A DNA stretch of 64,000 bases from positions 1,240,001 through 1,304,000 of the forward strand of contig CBDDDJ010000004.1 of the NCBI GenBank assembly GCA_965226475.1. Reading direction: 5' to 3'. Of the stretch, positions 1 through 7,682 are shown one piece after another. A program made the position numbers and the translations under genes. The DNA comes from JASLMY01 sp965226475. GTDB lineage: Bacteria; Pseudomonadota; Alphaproteobacteria; GCA-2731375. Numbering within the stretch: position 1 is the stretch's first letter; each line of letters starts with the position of its first letter. The notes beneath the pieces are model-generated. The model searched no databases. It was not told the origin of the DNA and saw only the letters and a program-made list of their open reading frames with translations.

Positions 1-228
1 GGAGCGCAGCTCGCGGCCCTCGGCATCGTCGCCGTCGTTGGGCGTAACGGTCGGGTCGGCCTCGGCGACGATCGCCGCCCGAGTCTCGACCTCCAGGTTC
101 TGCATGGTGGTGGTCAACTCAGACATGGAAACCCGTTGCTCGTCGTTCAATTCGTCCAGAGCGAGGAGCGTATTGAGCGACTGGCGGGTTTCAGACTGGC
201 GGAGTTGAAGCCGTTGCAGCGGTGTCAT
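1..228 (-). CDS. Phage capsid-like protein, N-terminal part (runs off window)
   Basis: Only the first 76 codons are inside the window; the frame has no stop before the edge. The ATG follows an AGGGAG ribosome-binding site. The protein starts MTPLQRLQLRQSETRQSLN, a charged, Gln/Arg-rich predicted helix, then DELNDEQR, an AAIVAEADP stretch and an acidic run. This is the look of the delta (scaffold-like) domain at the front of HK97-type capsid or prohead proteins. It is the last visible gene of the leftward phage operon, after terminase and HNH, which fits a head gene. A prohead protease or scaffold protein is the main alternative. Confidence 0.6.
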   Translation of the reverse strand, partial: MTPLQRLQLRQSETRQSLNTLLALDELNDEQRVSMSELTTTMQNLEVETRAAIVAEADPTVTPNDGDDAEGRELRS

Positions 229-319
229 TGGGGTCTCCCTCGATACGTTTCAGAAATTGCGATCGCAACTCTCATCAGTATCGAAGGCGCACCCGGCGAG
301 CCCGGTCCGCACCGCAAAG

Positions 320-601
320 CTAGTATAAGTTGGCCCGTCTTACAAGCGCCTGCCATTCCGCCTGTTCTCTGGAGACAGGGCGTCTATTCTCCGCCGCCGT
401 CTTGCGGATGTGACAACCTCTGCAAAGCGTTTGCAGGTTCGCCACGTTAAAGGGATCACGGCCGGCCGGGTCGATGTGATCGACTTCCAATCTTCCTGGC
501 CGGCCACATTTCCGGCACCGCCAGCCGTCCCGATCGAGCACGGCGCGGCGCACCCGATACCAGCGCCGGGCATGGACCCGAGAGACATGATTGCGACTCA
601 C
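320..601 (-). CDS. HNH endonuclease, phage type
   Basis: This 93-residue protein has a complete HNH nuclease fold signature: zinc pair C29-x2-C32, the EVDHIDP segment with D41-H42, N55, and the second pair C60-x2-C63 followed by H64. Small HNH proteins next to terminases are common in HK97-type phages and satellites, where they assist terminase-driven DNA cleavage during packaging. The start codon overlaps the last 4 bases of the terminase gene, so the two are probably translationally coupled. The role in packaging is inferred from family and position. Confidence 0.85.
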   Translation of the reverse strand: MSRNHVSRVHARRWYRVRRAVLDRDGWRCRKCGRPGRLEVDHIDPAGRDPFNVANLQTLCRGCHIRKTAAENRRPVSREQAEWQALVRRANLY

Positions 602-2028
602 CCGACCAACCCCAAATAGGCACCCCTGCCGCGTGGCTTGGCGAGGTAACGCCCCAGCGAGCCCGCCGCCAGGGTCAAAGCCGCTGCGACATCATCCCGG
701 CCGGTGTTGTTGTTGGGGTCCATTTTCACGAGTCTTGTGCTGCCTTGATCGTCGTTCTTGACCATCGCCACGGCGAGGGACGCTATGAGCAGCGGTCGCG
801 AGGCGACGGCCGGCACGATAGGACCGTCGAGAAAAAGCCGTCGCAGGGAGCGAATATCTTCGCTCGCTTCCGACCATCGTGTCACCCGGGGCACGACTTG
901 AATCCCCCGGGCATGGTCGAGCAATTCGGCCAGACGAAAGCGGTCGCAGATAATATGGTCTGGTGCGCCCCATGCGGCCCGCACCGCGTCCAGCAACAAC
1001 GGCACCGGGGGGACCCGCAGGCCCTCGGCGATGTGCAACATCCCAGCGTCTACCAAACGCTGATAGGTTGCCTTCGGAACCCGATCGCGCCGCTCTTGAG
1101 CCTCTATCGAGGGGACGCCTGGCGCCACCGCGATAGCCTCGCATCGGCCGCTCGACCACAAGGCGACGGCCGCAGACCAAGCCCGGCCGCCGCCAAGATC
1201 GATCCCGACGATTGGCCGGCCATCCGGGGCCGGCACGTCGCGAGCACAGGCCGCGTTGAAATCCGCGACGCTCAACAGCATCGTCGACTCGTCGGCTGTC
1301 GGAATATTCAACCTATAGGAGAGTAATCTGGCCTTCAACCGGCTGTCCGCCCGGGCCGCGTCGCGTTCCTCTATCAGCTTCGCCCGGAACGCGGGGGAGA
1401 TATCGGTGAGCGGATTGCAGCGACGGATTTCCGGCCACAAATCCCACTTGTCGGGATCGCCCCTGAGCGCCTGGACGTAGGTAGACCGGCGCGAGCCGTC
1501 GCTGACAAGATTATGCCACCATCCGCCCGTGGCAGGCGCCATGGTGCCGATCAAAATCACCCGCAAGGGACTGTCTGGTTTTCCCTGAGCTGTCATGGCC
1601 GCGTCGTACATCAACTGCCCGCCGACCGTTTCGTATGAGCCGGGTTCGTCCATGACCCAAAGCGGGACTCCGACAACCCCCATGGCTCTTTTCCCCGAGC
1701 TGGAAATCACCCTGAGCCGGGTATTGTCCCGCTTGTCCGTGATCCCGATCCGCGTGGCGCTGTCGAGAAATCTGTAGTGGCCGGTCGCTTCCAGCCAAAA
1801 TCGAATCGGGCGATATGTGAGCCGCGCCTGTTCGATAGATGCTGCCCCTAAAAGTACCTCCGCGCCCGGGACGTGTAGAGGATCGCCGGGCGTCAGGGAG
1901 CGCGCCAGAATATGTGCGGCAAGGTGAGTCTTCCCGTTGCCCCTTGGGGCGGACCAAATCGCCGTATCGATCCCCGGCGCGAGCGCCGAGCGGATAAACC
2001 GCCTCTGGAATGGACGCAAATCAAGCAT
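598..2028 (-). CDS. Phage terminase large subunit
   Basis: The packaging motor ATPase/nuclease that cuts and translocates phage DNA into proheads. Counting from the chosen ATG (MLDLRPFQRRF), the Walker A-type loop APRGNGKTH is at about residues 27-35 and the Walker B-type LWVMDEP at 123-129; a nuclease-type IVGIDLGGGRAWS strand lies in the C-terminal half. About 476 residues is normal for the family. The frame stays open upstream to a TTG at 2067; the ATG lacks a clear ribosome-binding site, while a GGGGAGG lies about 19 bases before it, so the start is uncertain. No recognisable small terminase subunit is seen upstream. Confidence 0.88.
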   Translation of the reverse strand: MLDLRPFQRRFIRSALAPGIDTAIWSAPRGNGKTHLAAHILARSLTPGDPLHVPGAEVLLGAASIEQARLTYRPIRFWLEATGHYRFLDSATRIGITDKRDNTRLRVISSSGKRAMGVVGVPLWVMDEPGSYETVGGQLMYDAAMTAQGKPDSPLRVILIGTMAPATGGWWHNLVSDGSRRSTYVQALRGDPDKWDLWPEIRRCNPLTDISPAFRAKLIEERDAARADSRLKARLLSYRLNIPTADESTMLLSVADFNAACARDVPAPDGRPIVGIDLGGGRAWSAAVALWSSGRCEAIAVAPGVPSIEAQERRDRVPKATYQRLVDAGMLHIAEGLRVPPVPLLLDAVRAAWGAPDHIICDRFRLAELLDHARGIQVVPRVTRWSEASEDIRSLRRLFLDGPIVPAVASRPLLIASLAVAMVKNDDQGSTRLVKMDPNNNTGRDDVAAALTLAAGSLGRYLAKPRGRGAYLGLVG

Positions 2029-2093
2029 GGCTGTTACACGCAACACCTCCCCCCACGGCAGTAGCAACCCCTCGCCGGAACACCCCGGGGCCC

Positions 2094-2219
2094 CTAGGCC
2101 CTAGGTCGTCGCGAGCTGGCCAGCGACGCGAGCGCCAGCCCGCGAAGCAGCGTTGCAAGCTCGACCATCTCACCACGCTGGCGGTGCAGCGCGTCTAAAG
2201 TGGTTTCAATGTCGCTCAT
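2094..2219 (-). CDS. Small phage protein, 41 aa, unknown function
   Basis: A 41-codon frame beginning MSDIETTLDALHRQRGEMVE and ending at TAG, with a near-perfect GAGGAGG ribosome-binding site 6-7 bases before its ATG. It fits between the 93-aa gene and the terminase in the same direction. The first half is predicted helical and acidic/basic mixed. I do not recognise the family; a very small terminase-associated or regulatory protein is possible. The strong initiation site is the main support. Confidence 0.55.
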   Translation of the reverse strand: MSDIETTLDALHRQRGEMVELATLLRGLALASLASSRRPRA

Positions 2220-2231
2220 CGTTCGACCTCC

Positions 2232-2513
2232 TCAGTGTTTAGTGATATCGGGCGACGGTTGCTCGTCGGCGAGGGGCTCGATCGTCAACCGGATCGGCTC
2301 GTCGTTGCAAAGATTATGCGCGAGAAGCGCTGTCACCTGGTCGACGACCTTTTGCGGGCCGAGGCCCGACCTCGACAAGAGAATTTGCATCGCCGAAAGA
2401 TACGCTGTTTCCCTGTCGCATACCTTTCCGAGCGCGCTGTAAAGCTCGTCTACCAGCTCGCGCCCGCGTTCGTTGGCGGTTGCCATTTCGTCGCCTGTCG
2501 GTTCCACGATCAT
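2232..2513 (-). CDS. Phage-element hypothetical protein, 93 aa
   Basis: Starts MIVEPTGDEMATANERGRE with a GGAGAG site just upstream; the ATG overlaps the stop of the replication gene by 4 bases (ATGA), so translation is probably coupled. The protein is acidic and mostly helical with no membrane segment. No family is recognised. The frame extends 11 codons upstream, but the ribosome-binding site and the ATGA overlap favour this start. It belongs to the leftward operon running from the integrase. Confidence 0.6.
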   Translation of the reverse strand: MIVEPTGDEMATANERGRELVDELYSALGKVCDRETAYLSAMQILLSRSGLGPQKVVDQVTALLAHNLCNDEPIRLTIEPLADEQPSPDITKH

Positions 2514-3475
2514 AGTCTTCTCTCCAGAGATAGAGGGGGGGAGCAAGGCCCCCCGAGGGGGTGATTAACTGTATTGGCTAAAATCTCACGCTTGCGCCTT
2601 CGATACCACGTCGCTCGGCTCACGCCTGCCAACGTCCAAGGCTCCCGGCCCGGCTCGTACAGGCGCGGCCGTCCTCCCTTGCGCCCTCGGGCCGCTTGCC
2701 TCGCCAACCATGACGGCTTGTGGCCTTGGCGCGCCCATCTCTCGCGGTAACGTTCGATTGACCGGGCGACGTCGCCGACCTCTGCGTCCGGCAGGGGCGG
2801 CTTGCCGTGCAACGCCGCGACCTCCGCGTTAACAGCATGCAGGGCGGGCAGCACGGGAAGGCTCGCGTTCGCCCGCTTGCCGGCCCAGCGGAGGCCCGTT
2901 TGGAAAAGATCGACGTTCCGTCCGACGGCCGTTGTCGCCACCAGCGGACGCTGCCAGCCGAACGGCACGACGTTTGCCAGTTGGTCGAGCGAATATGGTT
3001 CCTCTCTGCCCCATATCGTCTCGGCGTCCCGATGGGTCGGGTTGCGTCCCATGCCGCCGAAGGCCGGATCAGCGCAAACAGCCGCCGCGTAGTATTCGCT
3101 CACAGCCGCAAGGTACTGTTCCGGCGCCGCGCGCGCCGCCTTGTGCTTTGCGACGGGATCGGCGAGGCACCAGGTGAGGTGCCCGCCGCGCTGGGTACGG
3201 ATCATCCAGTTAACGGGCGGCAGGGCGCTCAATCCCGCGCCCATCGCCTGCCTGTGGTCGCAGTCGAGTGTGATCGTGGCCCAGGTCGTGCCGGCATCGG
3301 CCATGGCGATGTACGGATAGGCCCACGCGTGCGACGCGGGAACGCGCCCCGACCAGAATTGCTTGCCCTGCCCGATCCGCCGGCCGACCAGCGGAGCGAC
3401 GTGCGCCGTCCGCAATCCGTGACCGCGCACGGCCTCGGGCACGAACGACAATGGAAGCTCTAGCTGGGCGGTCAT
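2510..3475 (-). CDS. Replication protein, primase/replicase type
   Basis: Likely the initiator/primase that replicates the element. The N-terminal half (about residues 50-170) contains ATITLDCDH and MIRTQRGGHLTWCL, in the style of the plasmid replicase/archaeo-eukaryotic primase fold. The middle (NVDLFQTGLRWAGKRA onward) looks like the PriCT-1 primase C-terminal domain. The end has GRPRLYEP followed by a GVSRATWYRRRKRE helix-turn-helix. Such primase-replicase proteins are typical of phage satellites and small plasmids. Another ATG 42 bases upstream overlaps the stop of the previous gene and could be the coupled start. Catalytic residues were not verified. Confidence 0.72.
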   Translation of the reverse strand: MTAQLELPLSFVPEAVRGHGLRTAHVAPLVGRRIGQGKQFWSGRVPASHAWAYPYIAMADAGTTWATITLDCDHRQAMGAGLSALPPVNWMIRTQRGGHLTWCLADPVAKHKAARAAPEQYLAAVSEYYAAAVCADPAFGGMGRNPTHRDAETIWGREEPYSLDQLANVVPFGWQRPLVATTAVGRNVDLFQTGLRWAGKRANASLPVLPALHAVNAEVAALHGKPPLPDAEVGDVARSIERYRERWARQGHKPSWLARQAARGRKGGRPRLYEPGREPWTLAGVSRATWYRRRKREILANTVNHPLGGPCSPPLSLERRL

Positions 3476-3503
3476 CGCCGCGGCCCCGCGCCGGGAACGT
3501 CGC

Positions 3504-3794
3504 CTAGGCCGCCGCATCGCCGGTCGCCTCGAGCTCCAAGATGCGGCTGCGAAGTGCCGCGCTCAACTTGCGTTCCTGGACGAGCTCGTCCTCAAGGGCC
3601 ACAATCTTTTCCTCCAGCTCCTCGATCCGGCCCCGCCCTGCGGCCGGCTGCACCGCCACCGGTCCAGGGGCGGGCAGCTTTTCAGCCGGCTGCACCGCCG
3701 CCGGGCGAGCGGCGGTCGGCGGCGGCCCCGCCGGTCGAGGTGCGGCAGGCGGCGGTGCGAGCGCGCGCAACGTTGCGGCAATTGACGCTTTCAA
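3504..3794 (-). CDS. Pro/Ala-rich coiled-coil protein, 96 aa
   Basis: The N-terminal half is a Pro/Ala-rich linker-like stretch (APPPAAPRPAGPPP). The C-terminal half is a heptad-like coiled coil (EELEEKIVALEDELVQE). No enzymatic motif is present. It lies between the DUF3102-like gene and the replication gene and overlaps the longer possible start of the latter. The low-complexity sequence makes homology calls unreliable. It may be a partner of the replication protein, but that is a guess from position. Confidence 0.5.
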   Translation of the reverse strand: MKASIAATLRALAPPPAAPRPAGPPPTAARPAAVQPAEKLPAPGPVAVQPAAGRGRIEELEEKIVALEDELVQERKLSAALRSRILELEATGDAAA

Positions 3795-3797
3795 ATT

Positions 3798-4106
3798 TCA
3801 GGCGTCGGAAATTTGGCGGGCCAGTGACATATAATCGGCTGCGGAAGACGACGAGATTCCGGTCGTTAAAAGCCACGGGCCGAAATCGCCATGTCCGAGC
3901 CGCAATTTTTTTTCGATCAACAAGCCGCCGACACGCCACCCGGAAAGAACGGCGGATTTTTGGCATTTTTGCTGCTCCGTGATCGCGCGTTCATAGCCGA
4001 CAAGTGCGCCGCGGATCTTCTCGGCGCCGTCAGAAATCAGGCGGTCCAGGTCGCGGTCAGCGAGGGCGGCGGCGTCGAGCGTCGGAGCCTTTTTCGGGGC
4101 GGTCAC
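3798..4106 (-). CDS. DUF3102-like phage protein
   Basis: A 102-residue protein whose centre and C-terminus read VGGLLIEKKLRLGHGDFGPWL, then SSSSAADYMSLARQ. This matches the layout of DUF3102 proteins: a helix ending in KxxLxHGxFxxWL followed by a helix-turn-helix-like segment with A..YM.LA. These proteins are found in phages, plasmids and integrative elements; their biochemical role is not known to me. It is co-directional with AlpA and the replication gene. Confidence 0.65.
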   Translation of the reverse strand: MTAPKKAPTLDAAALADRDLDRLISDGAEKIRGALVGYERAITEQQKCQKSAVLSGWRVGGLLIEKKLRLGHGDFGPWLLTTGISSSSAADYMSLARQISDA

Positions 4107-4134
4107 GGGGCCACTCCCCGGGTTCCCTTTTTGC

Positions 4135-4329
4135 TCATGCCGCTTCGCCGGTCGCGGGCGGGCGGCTCAAAATCCATTGGTGCACGATCTCGCGACGCCA
4201 GCCGACCGTATTCGGCCCTAGCTTGATCGGATGGGGGAATTCTCCGGCCCGGCGCCATCGCCACAAGCTGGCCTTCGAGACGCCCAGCAGGCTGAGCACG
4301 TCTTTTTGACGGTAAATGTAGGGTTCCAT
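4135..4329 (-). CDS. AlpA-family excisionase/transcription regulator
   Basis: A 64-residue winged-helix DNA-binding protein: YRQKDVLSLLGVSKASLWRW RRAGEFPHPIKLG is the standard AlpA/MerR-like turn, and WRREIVHQWI follows. The start was moved to MEPYIYRQ because it has a GGAGG site 9 bases upstream; the longer open frame ahead of it is Arg-rich and not AlpA-like. AlpA proteins in prophages and phage satellites control integrase expression or excision and often act as the main switch for satellite genes. Confidence 0.85.
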   Translation of the reverse strand: MEPYIYRQKDVLSLLGVSKASLWRWRRAGEFPHPIKLGPNTVGWRREIVHQWILSRPPATGEAA

Positions 4330-4391
4330 CGTCCGCGGCCTCCTAAACTTCGATGGCCCCGACGATGGCGCATGAAACCCGTTAAGTCGTC

Positions 4392-4913
4392 CTACTTTAT
4401 GTCCCGGCCGTAGGAACGGAACAGGTGGTCCCGCGCGTTCCAAATCTTCTCGACGGCCTTGTAATTCAGTCCGAAGGCGGCGCCGACGACATCGCAGGCC
4501 GTCCCGCCTTCGGCGCAGCACCCCGGTTGACCGTTGAGACCGCGCGTCGGGTAGAGGTCGTAGAACTCCACCAGGTGGTAGACGCCCAAGTAGATCTCGA
4601 CCCGCCTGCGGGCGATGTCCTCGGTGTTCTTGCGCGGGCGAGGGCGCTTCGCCGGCTCGGTCATCATGCTATCGAGCGCGTCGGCCGCCCAGTCCGCCAG
4701 TTCGTGCGGCAACGTCCGACGCTCGCGGAGGTAGTGCTGGAGCATCCGGTTCAGGCCGTCCCACGTGTCGCGACTGGTTTCGGACTCGTCGATACGGTCG
4801 CGCAGGTACTGCCCTTGGCCCCGTTCCGGGTCCAGCATGTTGTAAACCTGTTCGAGTGACTTCTGTCGCTTCTTCTCGTAGGTGACCAGACGGTCGAATT
4901 CGGCGCTATCCAC
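4392..4913 (-). CDS. Hypothetical protein next to integrase, 173 aa
   Basis: Begins with a GTG codon that overlaps the 3' end of the integrase gene by 8 bases. It is hydrophilic, rich in Asp, Glu and Arg, and mainly helical, without signal peptide or membrane segment. A C-terminal GQPGCCAEGGTACDVV stretch is cysteine-rich but not a known metal site. No family is recognised. The conserved-looking overlap and normal codon use support a real gene; the function is unknown. Confidence 0.55.
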   Translation of the reverse strand: MDSAEFDRLVTYEKKRQKSLEQVYNMLDPERGQGQYLRDRIDESETSRDTWDGLNRMLQHYLRERRTLPHELADWAADALDSMMTEPAKRPRPRKNTEDIARRRVEIYLGVYHLVEFYDLYPTRGLNGQPGCCAEGGTACDVVGAAFGLNYKAVEKIWNARDHLFRSYGRDIK

Positions 4914-6102
4914 GGAGGCGCACCACCTTGGCGCCGGCGCCTGCGAGATACGCTGCCCAATTGGCCATTAGCCGGCGCCGGCGCTCGAATAAATCGCTCC
5001 GGAAATACGCCCCTTCGACGCCCCCAACAACTTGCTCCAGCGCGGCCTCGGCGATCTCGCGAGGCTTGCCGGTCTCGGCGCACCAATCGCGGAAGGAGGA
5101 GCGCAGACCGTGAACCGTGCCTTCGATTTCATTCTCGCGAACCAGCTTGGAAATTGTGCTATCCGACAACACTCGCCCGGTGGCGGAAGGAAAGACCAGA
5201 CCGGAGCCGTCGCGGTATTCCTCCGCCGACCGCAGAACGTCCAGCGCCGCCGGAGACAGCGGCACGCGGAATTCCCGCCCGGTCTTCATGCGCTCGCCCG
5301 GGATCGTCCAGGTCGCCGCGTCGATGTCGATCTCGTCCCACGTCGCGCCCCTCGCTTCGCCGCTCCGGGTTGCGGTCAGGGCGATGAAGCGGAGGCACAA
5401 TTTCGTCCCCGGCCACGCTCGCGATGCTTCGATCTTTTCCAGCGCGCCGGCGACGTCCTCGTAGGGGAGGGCCGCAAGATGACGGACGGTCGCTCCCCGT
5501 TTCGGCAGGGCCGCGTTGATTGCCGGGCCGGCCGGATCGTCTTCGCGATGGCCCTCCGCCACCGCCCATTTCATGATTGCCGAGATACGCTGTTTCAGCT
5601 TGCGCCCGAGTTCCGGCTTTTCGTGGTACACCGGCAACAGGGTCGCCAGGACCTCGCCCACCGTGATTTCATGAATGCGTCGCCGGCCCAGCTTGGGCAT
5701 GACGTGATCGCGGAGCGAGGATCGCCAGATCTCGGCCGTCCGGCCCCCGACTCGCCAGGACGGCTCGTGCAGCTCTATCACGATCTCCGCCGCTGTCTCG
5801 AAGGTCGGCACGCCGCCGCCGCGCGGGTCGCGGCCCTCGGCGATCGCCCGCGCGTTCACCAATGCTTTGGCCCTCGCCGCGGCGAGCGTCACGACAGGGT
5901 AGGAGCCCAGGCCGATGTTCGCCGGCTTGCCGCCGATGCGGACTCGCTGGCCCCAGCTCTTCGACCGCCTGCCATTGAGCATCTGCTTCACCAGGAGGCT
6001 CAGACCATGCCCGCCCCGCCCGTCGCCGTAGCGGCCGGGCTCGGTTACGGTCTTCACGAAGGCGGCGGAAAGCGTCTTTGGTCGAGAGGGACTCGAACCC
6101 AT
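4906..6102 (-). CDS. Tyrosine-type site-specific integrase (DUF4102/P4 type)
   Basis: A full-length 398-aa P4-like integrase that inserts and excises the element. The N-terminal DUF4102 arm-binding domain (GSYPVVTLAAARAKA near residue 66) is followed by the catalytic domain with ATRSGEARG (R246), HGLRSSF (H331, R334) and AYFRSDLFERRR (Y366). The position usually taken by the third catalytic His in LAHVVG is Gln (LEQVVG, Q357), a departure from the family pattern. The ATG lies inside a T-arm-like sequence, GGGTTCGAGTCCC, as is typical when attP is beside int. It is the first gene of the leftward operon. Confidence 0.92.
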   Translation of the reverse strand: MGSSPSRPKTLSAAFVKTVTEPGRYGDGRGGHGLSLLVKQMLNGRRSKSWGQRVRIGGKPANIGLGSYPVVTLAAARAKALVNARAIAEGRDPRGGGVPTFETAAEIVIELHEPSWRVGGRTAEIWRSSLRDHVMPKLGRRRIHEITVGEVLATLLPVYHEKPELGRKLKQRISAIMKWAVAEGHREDDPAGPAINAALPKRGATVRHLAALPYEDVAGALEKIEASRAWPGTKLCLRFIALTATRSGEARGATWDEIDIDAATWTIPGERMKTGREFRVPLSPAALDVLRSAEEYRDGSGLVFPSATGRVLSDSTISKLVRENEIEGTVHGLRSSFRDWCAETGKPREIAEAALEQVVGGVEGAYFRSDLFERRRRLMANWAAYLAGAGAKVVRLRG

Positions 6103-6222
6103 AGGATCACCTCTGTTATCACTTTCTCGAAAATACTAAGTGATAACGGGTGAAACGTCAAGAAATACGAAGCGACTGTTTATCAATAGGTTAGGGATCA
6201 AAATAAGACGGGTTCGAATCCC
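6088..6222. other. Possible attachment-site region with T-arm-like sequences
   Basis: GGGTTCGAGTCCC (minus strand, 6100 to 6088) overlaps the integrase start codon. A near-identical GGGTTCGAATCCC sits on the plus strand at 6210-6222, so the two are inverted. Both look like a tRNA T-loop, the usual core of attachment sites for P4-type integrases. No complete tRNA can be folded from either flank. Which one is the true core, if either, cannot be decided without the other end of the element. Confidence 0.3.
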
Positions 6223-6420
6223 ATGAAACCCTAGGTTTGTGTCCCTAGGTGACGCCAGTCTTTTCAAAGGGTTACGAGACGGACCCCGACCGCGTCTCCA
6301 CTATTTCCCTACTATCGCCGATTTAAGCAACCGCGAAGGCGGGGCTTGCCTCTCGCACGCGTTCGGCTCGTCTCGGGCCAGAACCTTTTGAAATGCTTTC
6401 GGAAAACATGTCAATTCAAT
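6103..6420. other. Intergenic stretch, no gene seen
   Basis: The region between the integrase and the first palindromic repeat has lower G+C near the integrase, a CCCTAGG direct pair (6228-6246) and one T-arm-like sequence. No supported coding frame, tRNA or convincing promoter was found. It is probably the junction between the element and the chromosome. Confidence 0.4.
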
Positions 6421-6561
6421 TTATACCAACCCGCAATGAGAGGGACTCATTGCGGGTTGTCTGGCGTCCGGACGCCACGCGGGCTTTTCCTCGGCTTTGC
6501 TCGGGCGCGCGGTCGCGCTTGCCGGACCGCGATGAGGTGCACTCAACGCAGGTCGGTATTA
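6421..6561 (+). repeat. Dispersed palindromic repeat, copy A (~141 bp)
   Basis: First of three copies. It starts TTATACC and ends GGTCGGTATTAG, giving imperfect inverted termini, and contains nested hairpins: GCAATGAG/CTCATTGC, GGCGTCCGGACGCC and GCGCGCGGTCGCGC. The core GCTCGGGCGCGCGGTCGCGC is shared with copies B and C in the same orientation. It is intergenic here. Confidence 0.85.
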
Positions 6562-6678
6562 GTGGTCTTCCACCGGCCGGTCGGCATCGTCGCACACGCC
6601 GACATCCTGGGCGAGGACGCGAGCGATCTCGCTCGACGGCGGGTTGCTGGAGGGACTGGGACGGGGAGTCGTGGTCAT
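6559..6678 (-). CDS. Possible small protein, 39 aa, ending in repeat A
   Basis: A short frame starting MTTTPRPSPSSNPP and ending EDH, with GAGGAT 8 bases before the ATG and G/C-rich third positions. Its TAA stop is formed by the last bases of palindromic repeat copy A, so it may be a truncated remnant of a longer gene cut by the repeat. No family is recognised. It follows tupA in the same direction. Confidence 0.25.
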   Translation of the reverse strand: MTTTPRPSPSSNPPSSEIARVLAQDVGVCDDADRPVEDH

Positions 6679-6722
6679 GAAGGCAAATCCTCGTATCGGA
6701 TAGGGCCGGCCTTGGAGGGAAC

Positions 6723-7682
6723 CTAACGCACCTGGAAGAGCTGGTGGCCGTCGATTTCGAAGCTCCGAATCGCGGCGCGGCCGGTCGAGGAGAGCAGCCA
6801 GTGGATGAAGCGCTGGCCGTATTCGGCCTTCACGTGGGGATGGCGTTCGGGGCTGACCAGGATCGCGCCATATCGGTTGCGCAGGCGCTCGTCGCCCTCG
6901 AAAAGCGCCACGAGCCCGCGCCGGTTTCCGAAGGCAAGCCAGGTGCCCCGGTCGGTGAGCGTATAGGCGCCGAGCGCGGCGGCCAGGTTCAAGTTCGCAC
7001 CCATGCCGGAGCCGGTCTCGCGGTACCAGGTACCGGATGCGGTGCTCGGATCGATCGCCGCCTCGCGCCAGAGCGCGCGCTCGCGTTTATGGGTGCCGCT
7101 GTCGTCGCCCCGACTAGCGAAGAGGGCTCGCCGGGCGGCGATCCCGCGCAAGGCGGCGACGGCGTTCGCCGCGCCGTCCACGCCCGCCGGGTCGCCCGCC
7201 GGGCCGACGATGAGGAAATCGTTGTACATCAGTTCGTGCCGCGCCCGGCCGAAACCTTGCCGGACCAAGGCCTCCTCGCTTGCCCGGTGATGCACGATCA
7301 GCACGTCGGCGTCACCGTTCCGCGCCAGGCGGAGCGCGGCACCCGTGCCGACCGCGACGACGCGGACGGCAATGCCGGTTTCCCCGGTGAAGCGCGGCAG
7401 GATGTGATCGAACAGGCCCGAATTCTGCGTCGAGGTGGTGGAGGCGACGACGATGAACGGCGTCTCCGCCCGCGCCGCGCCAAGGCCGAGGAGAACCGCG
7501 ACCAGGGCCAGGACCAAGCGGCGGGTAAGGCCAATCGACGATGAGGCGAGCTCATTGCCGGTTGTCGGGCGTTCAGACGCCACGCGGGCTTTTCCCCGCA
7601 TAAGCTCGGGCGCGCGGTCGCGCTTGCCGATCGGCGATGAGGCGAGCTCATCGCCAATCGGTATAAGGCAGGTTGCCGTCAT
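6723..7682 (-). CDS. tupA: Tungstate ABC transporter substrate-binding protein, N-terminally extended
   Basis: Periplasmic oxyanion receptor that delivers tungstate to TupBC. FIVVASTTSTQNSGLFDHIL and the HHRASEEALVRQGFG segment are hallmarks of the TupA/ModA-like family. The ATG overlaps the tupC stop (ATGA) and has a GAGGAG site. Unusually, the signal peptide core (LVLALVAVLLGLGAARA) begins near residue 56, because residues about 6-51 are encoded by a copy of the palindromic repeat read in frame (RDRAPELMRGKARVASERP). The mature domain is of normal length. Whether the extension is translated, processed or bypassed by an internal non-ATG start is unknown. WtpA/ModA is the functional alternative. 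Confidence 0.85.
   Translation of the reverse strand: MTATCLIPIGDELASSPIGKRDRAPELMRGKARVASERPTTGNELASSSIGLTRRLVLALVAVLLGLGAARAETPFIVVASTTSTQNSGLFDHILPRFTGETGIAVRVVAVGTGAALRLARNGDADVLIVHHRASEEALVRQGFGRARHELMYNDFLIVGPAGDPAGVDGAANAVAALRGIAARRALFASRGDDSGTHKRERALWREAAIDPSTASGTWYRETGSGMGANLNLAAALGAYTLTDRGTWLAFGNRRGLVALFEGDERLRNRYGAILVSPERHPHVKAEYGQRFIHWLLSSTGRAAIRSFEIDGHQLFQVR
7531..7666 (+). repeat. Dispersed palindromic repeat, copy B, inside tupA
   Basis: The same family as copy A: GGGCGTTCAGACGCC hairpin, the GCTCGGGCGCGCGGTCGCGC core, a GATGAGGCGAGCTCATC hairpin and a terminal CGGTATAA. It lies wholly within the 5' coding region of tupA, on the opposite strand to transcription, and keeps the frame open. 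The duplicated half-palindromes encode the repeated peptide ELASSxIG twice. Confidence 0.88.

Noticed and set aside
6200..6260. A tRNA gene at the T-arm-like sequence
   Set aside because: Only the T-loop resembles a tRNA. The T-stem has a mismatch, and no D-arm, anticodon arm or CCA end can be placed.
6346..6726. A 126-codon plus-strand ORF over repeat copy A
   Set aside because: It is made mostly of the palindromic repeat and has no ribosome-binding site or homology; the repeat explains it.
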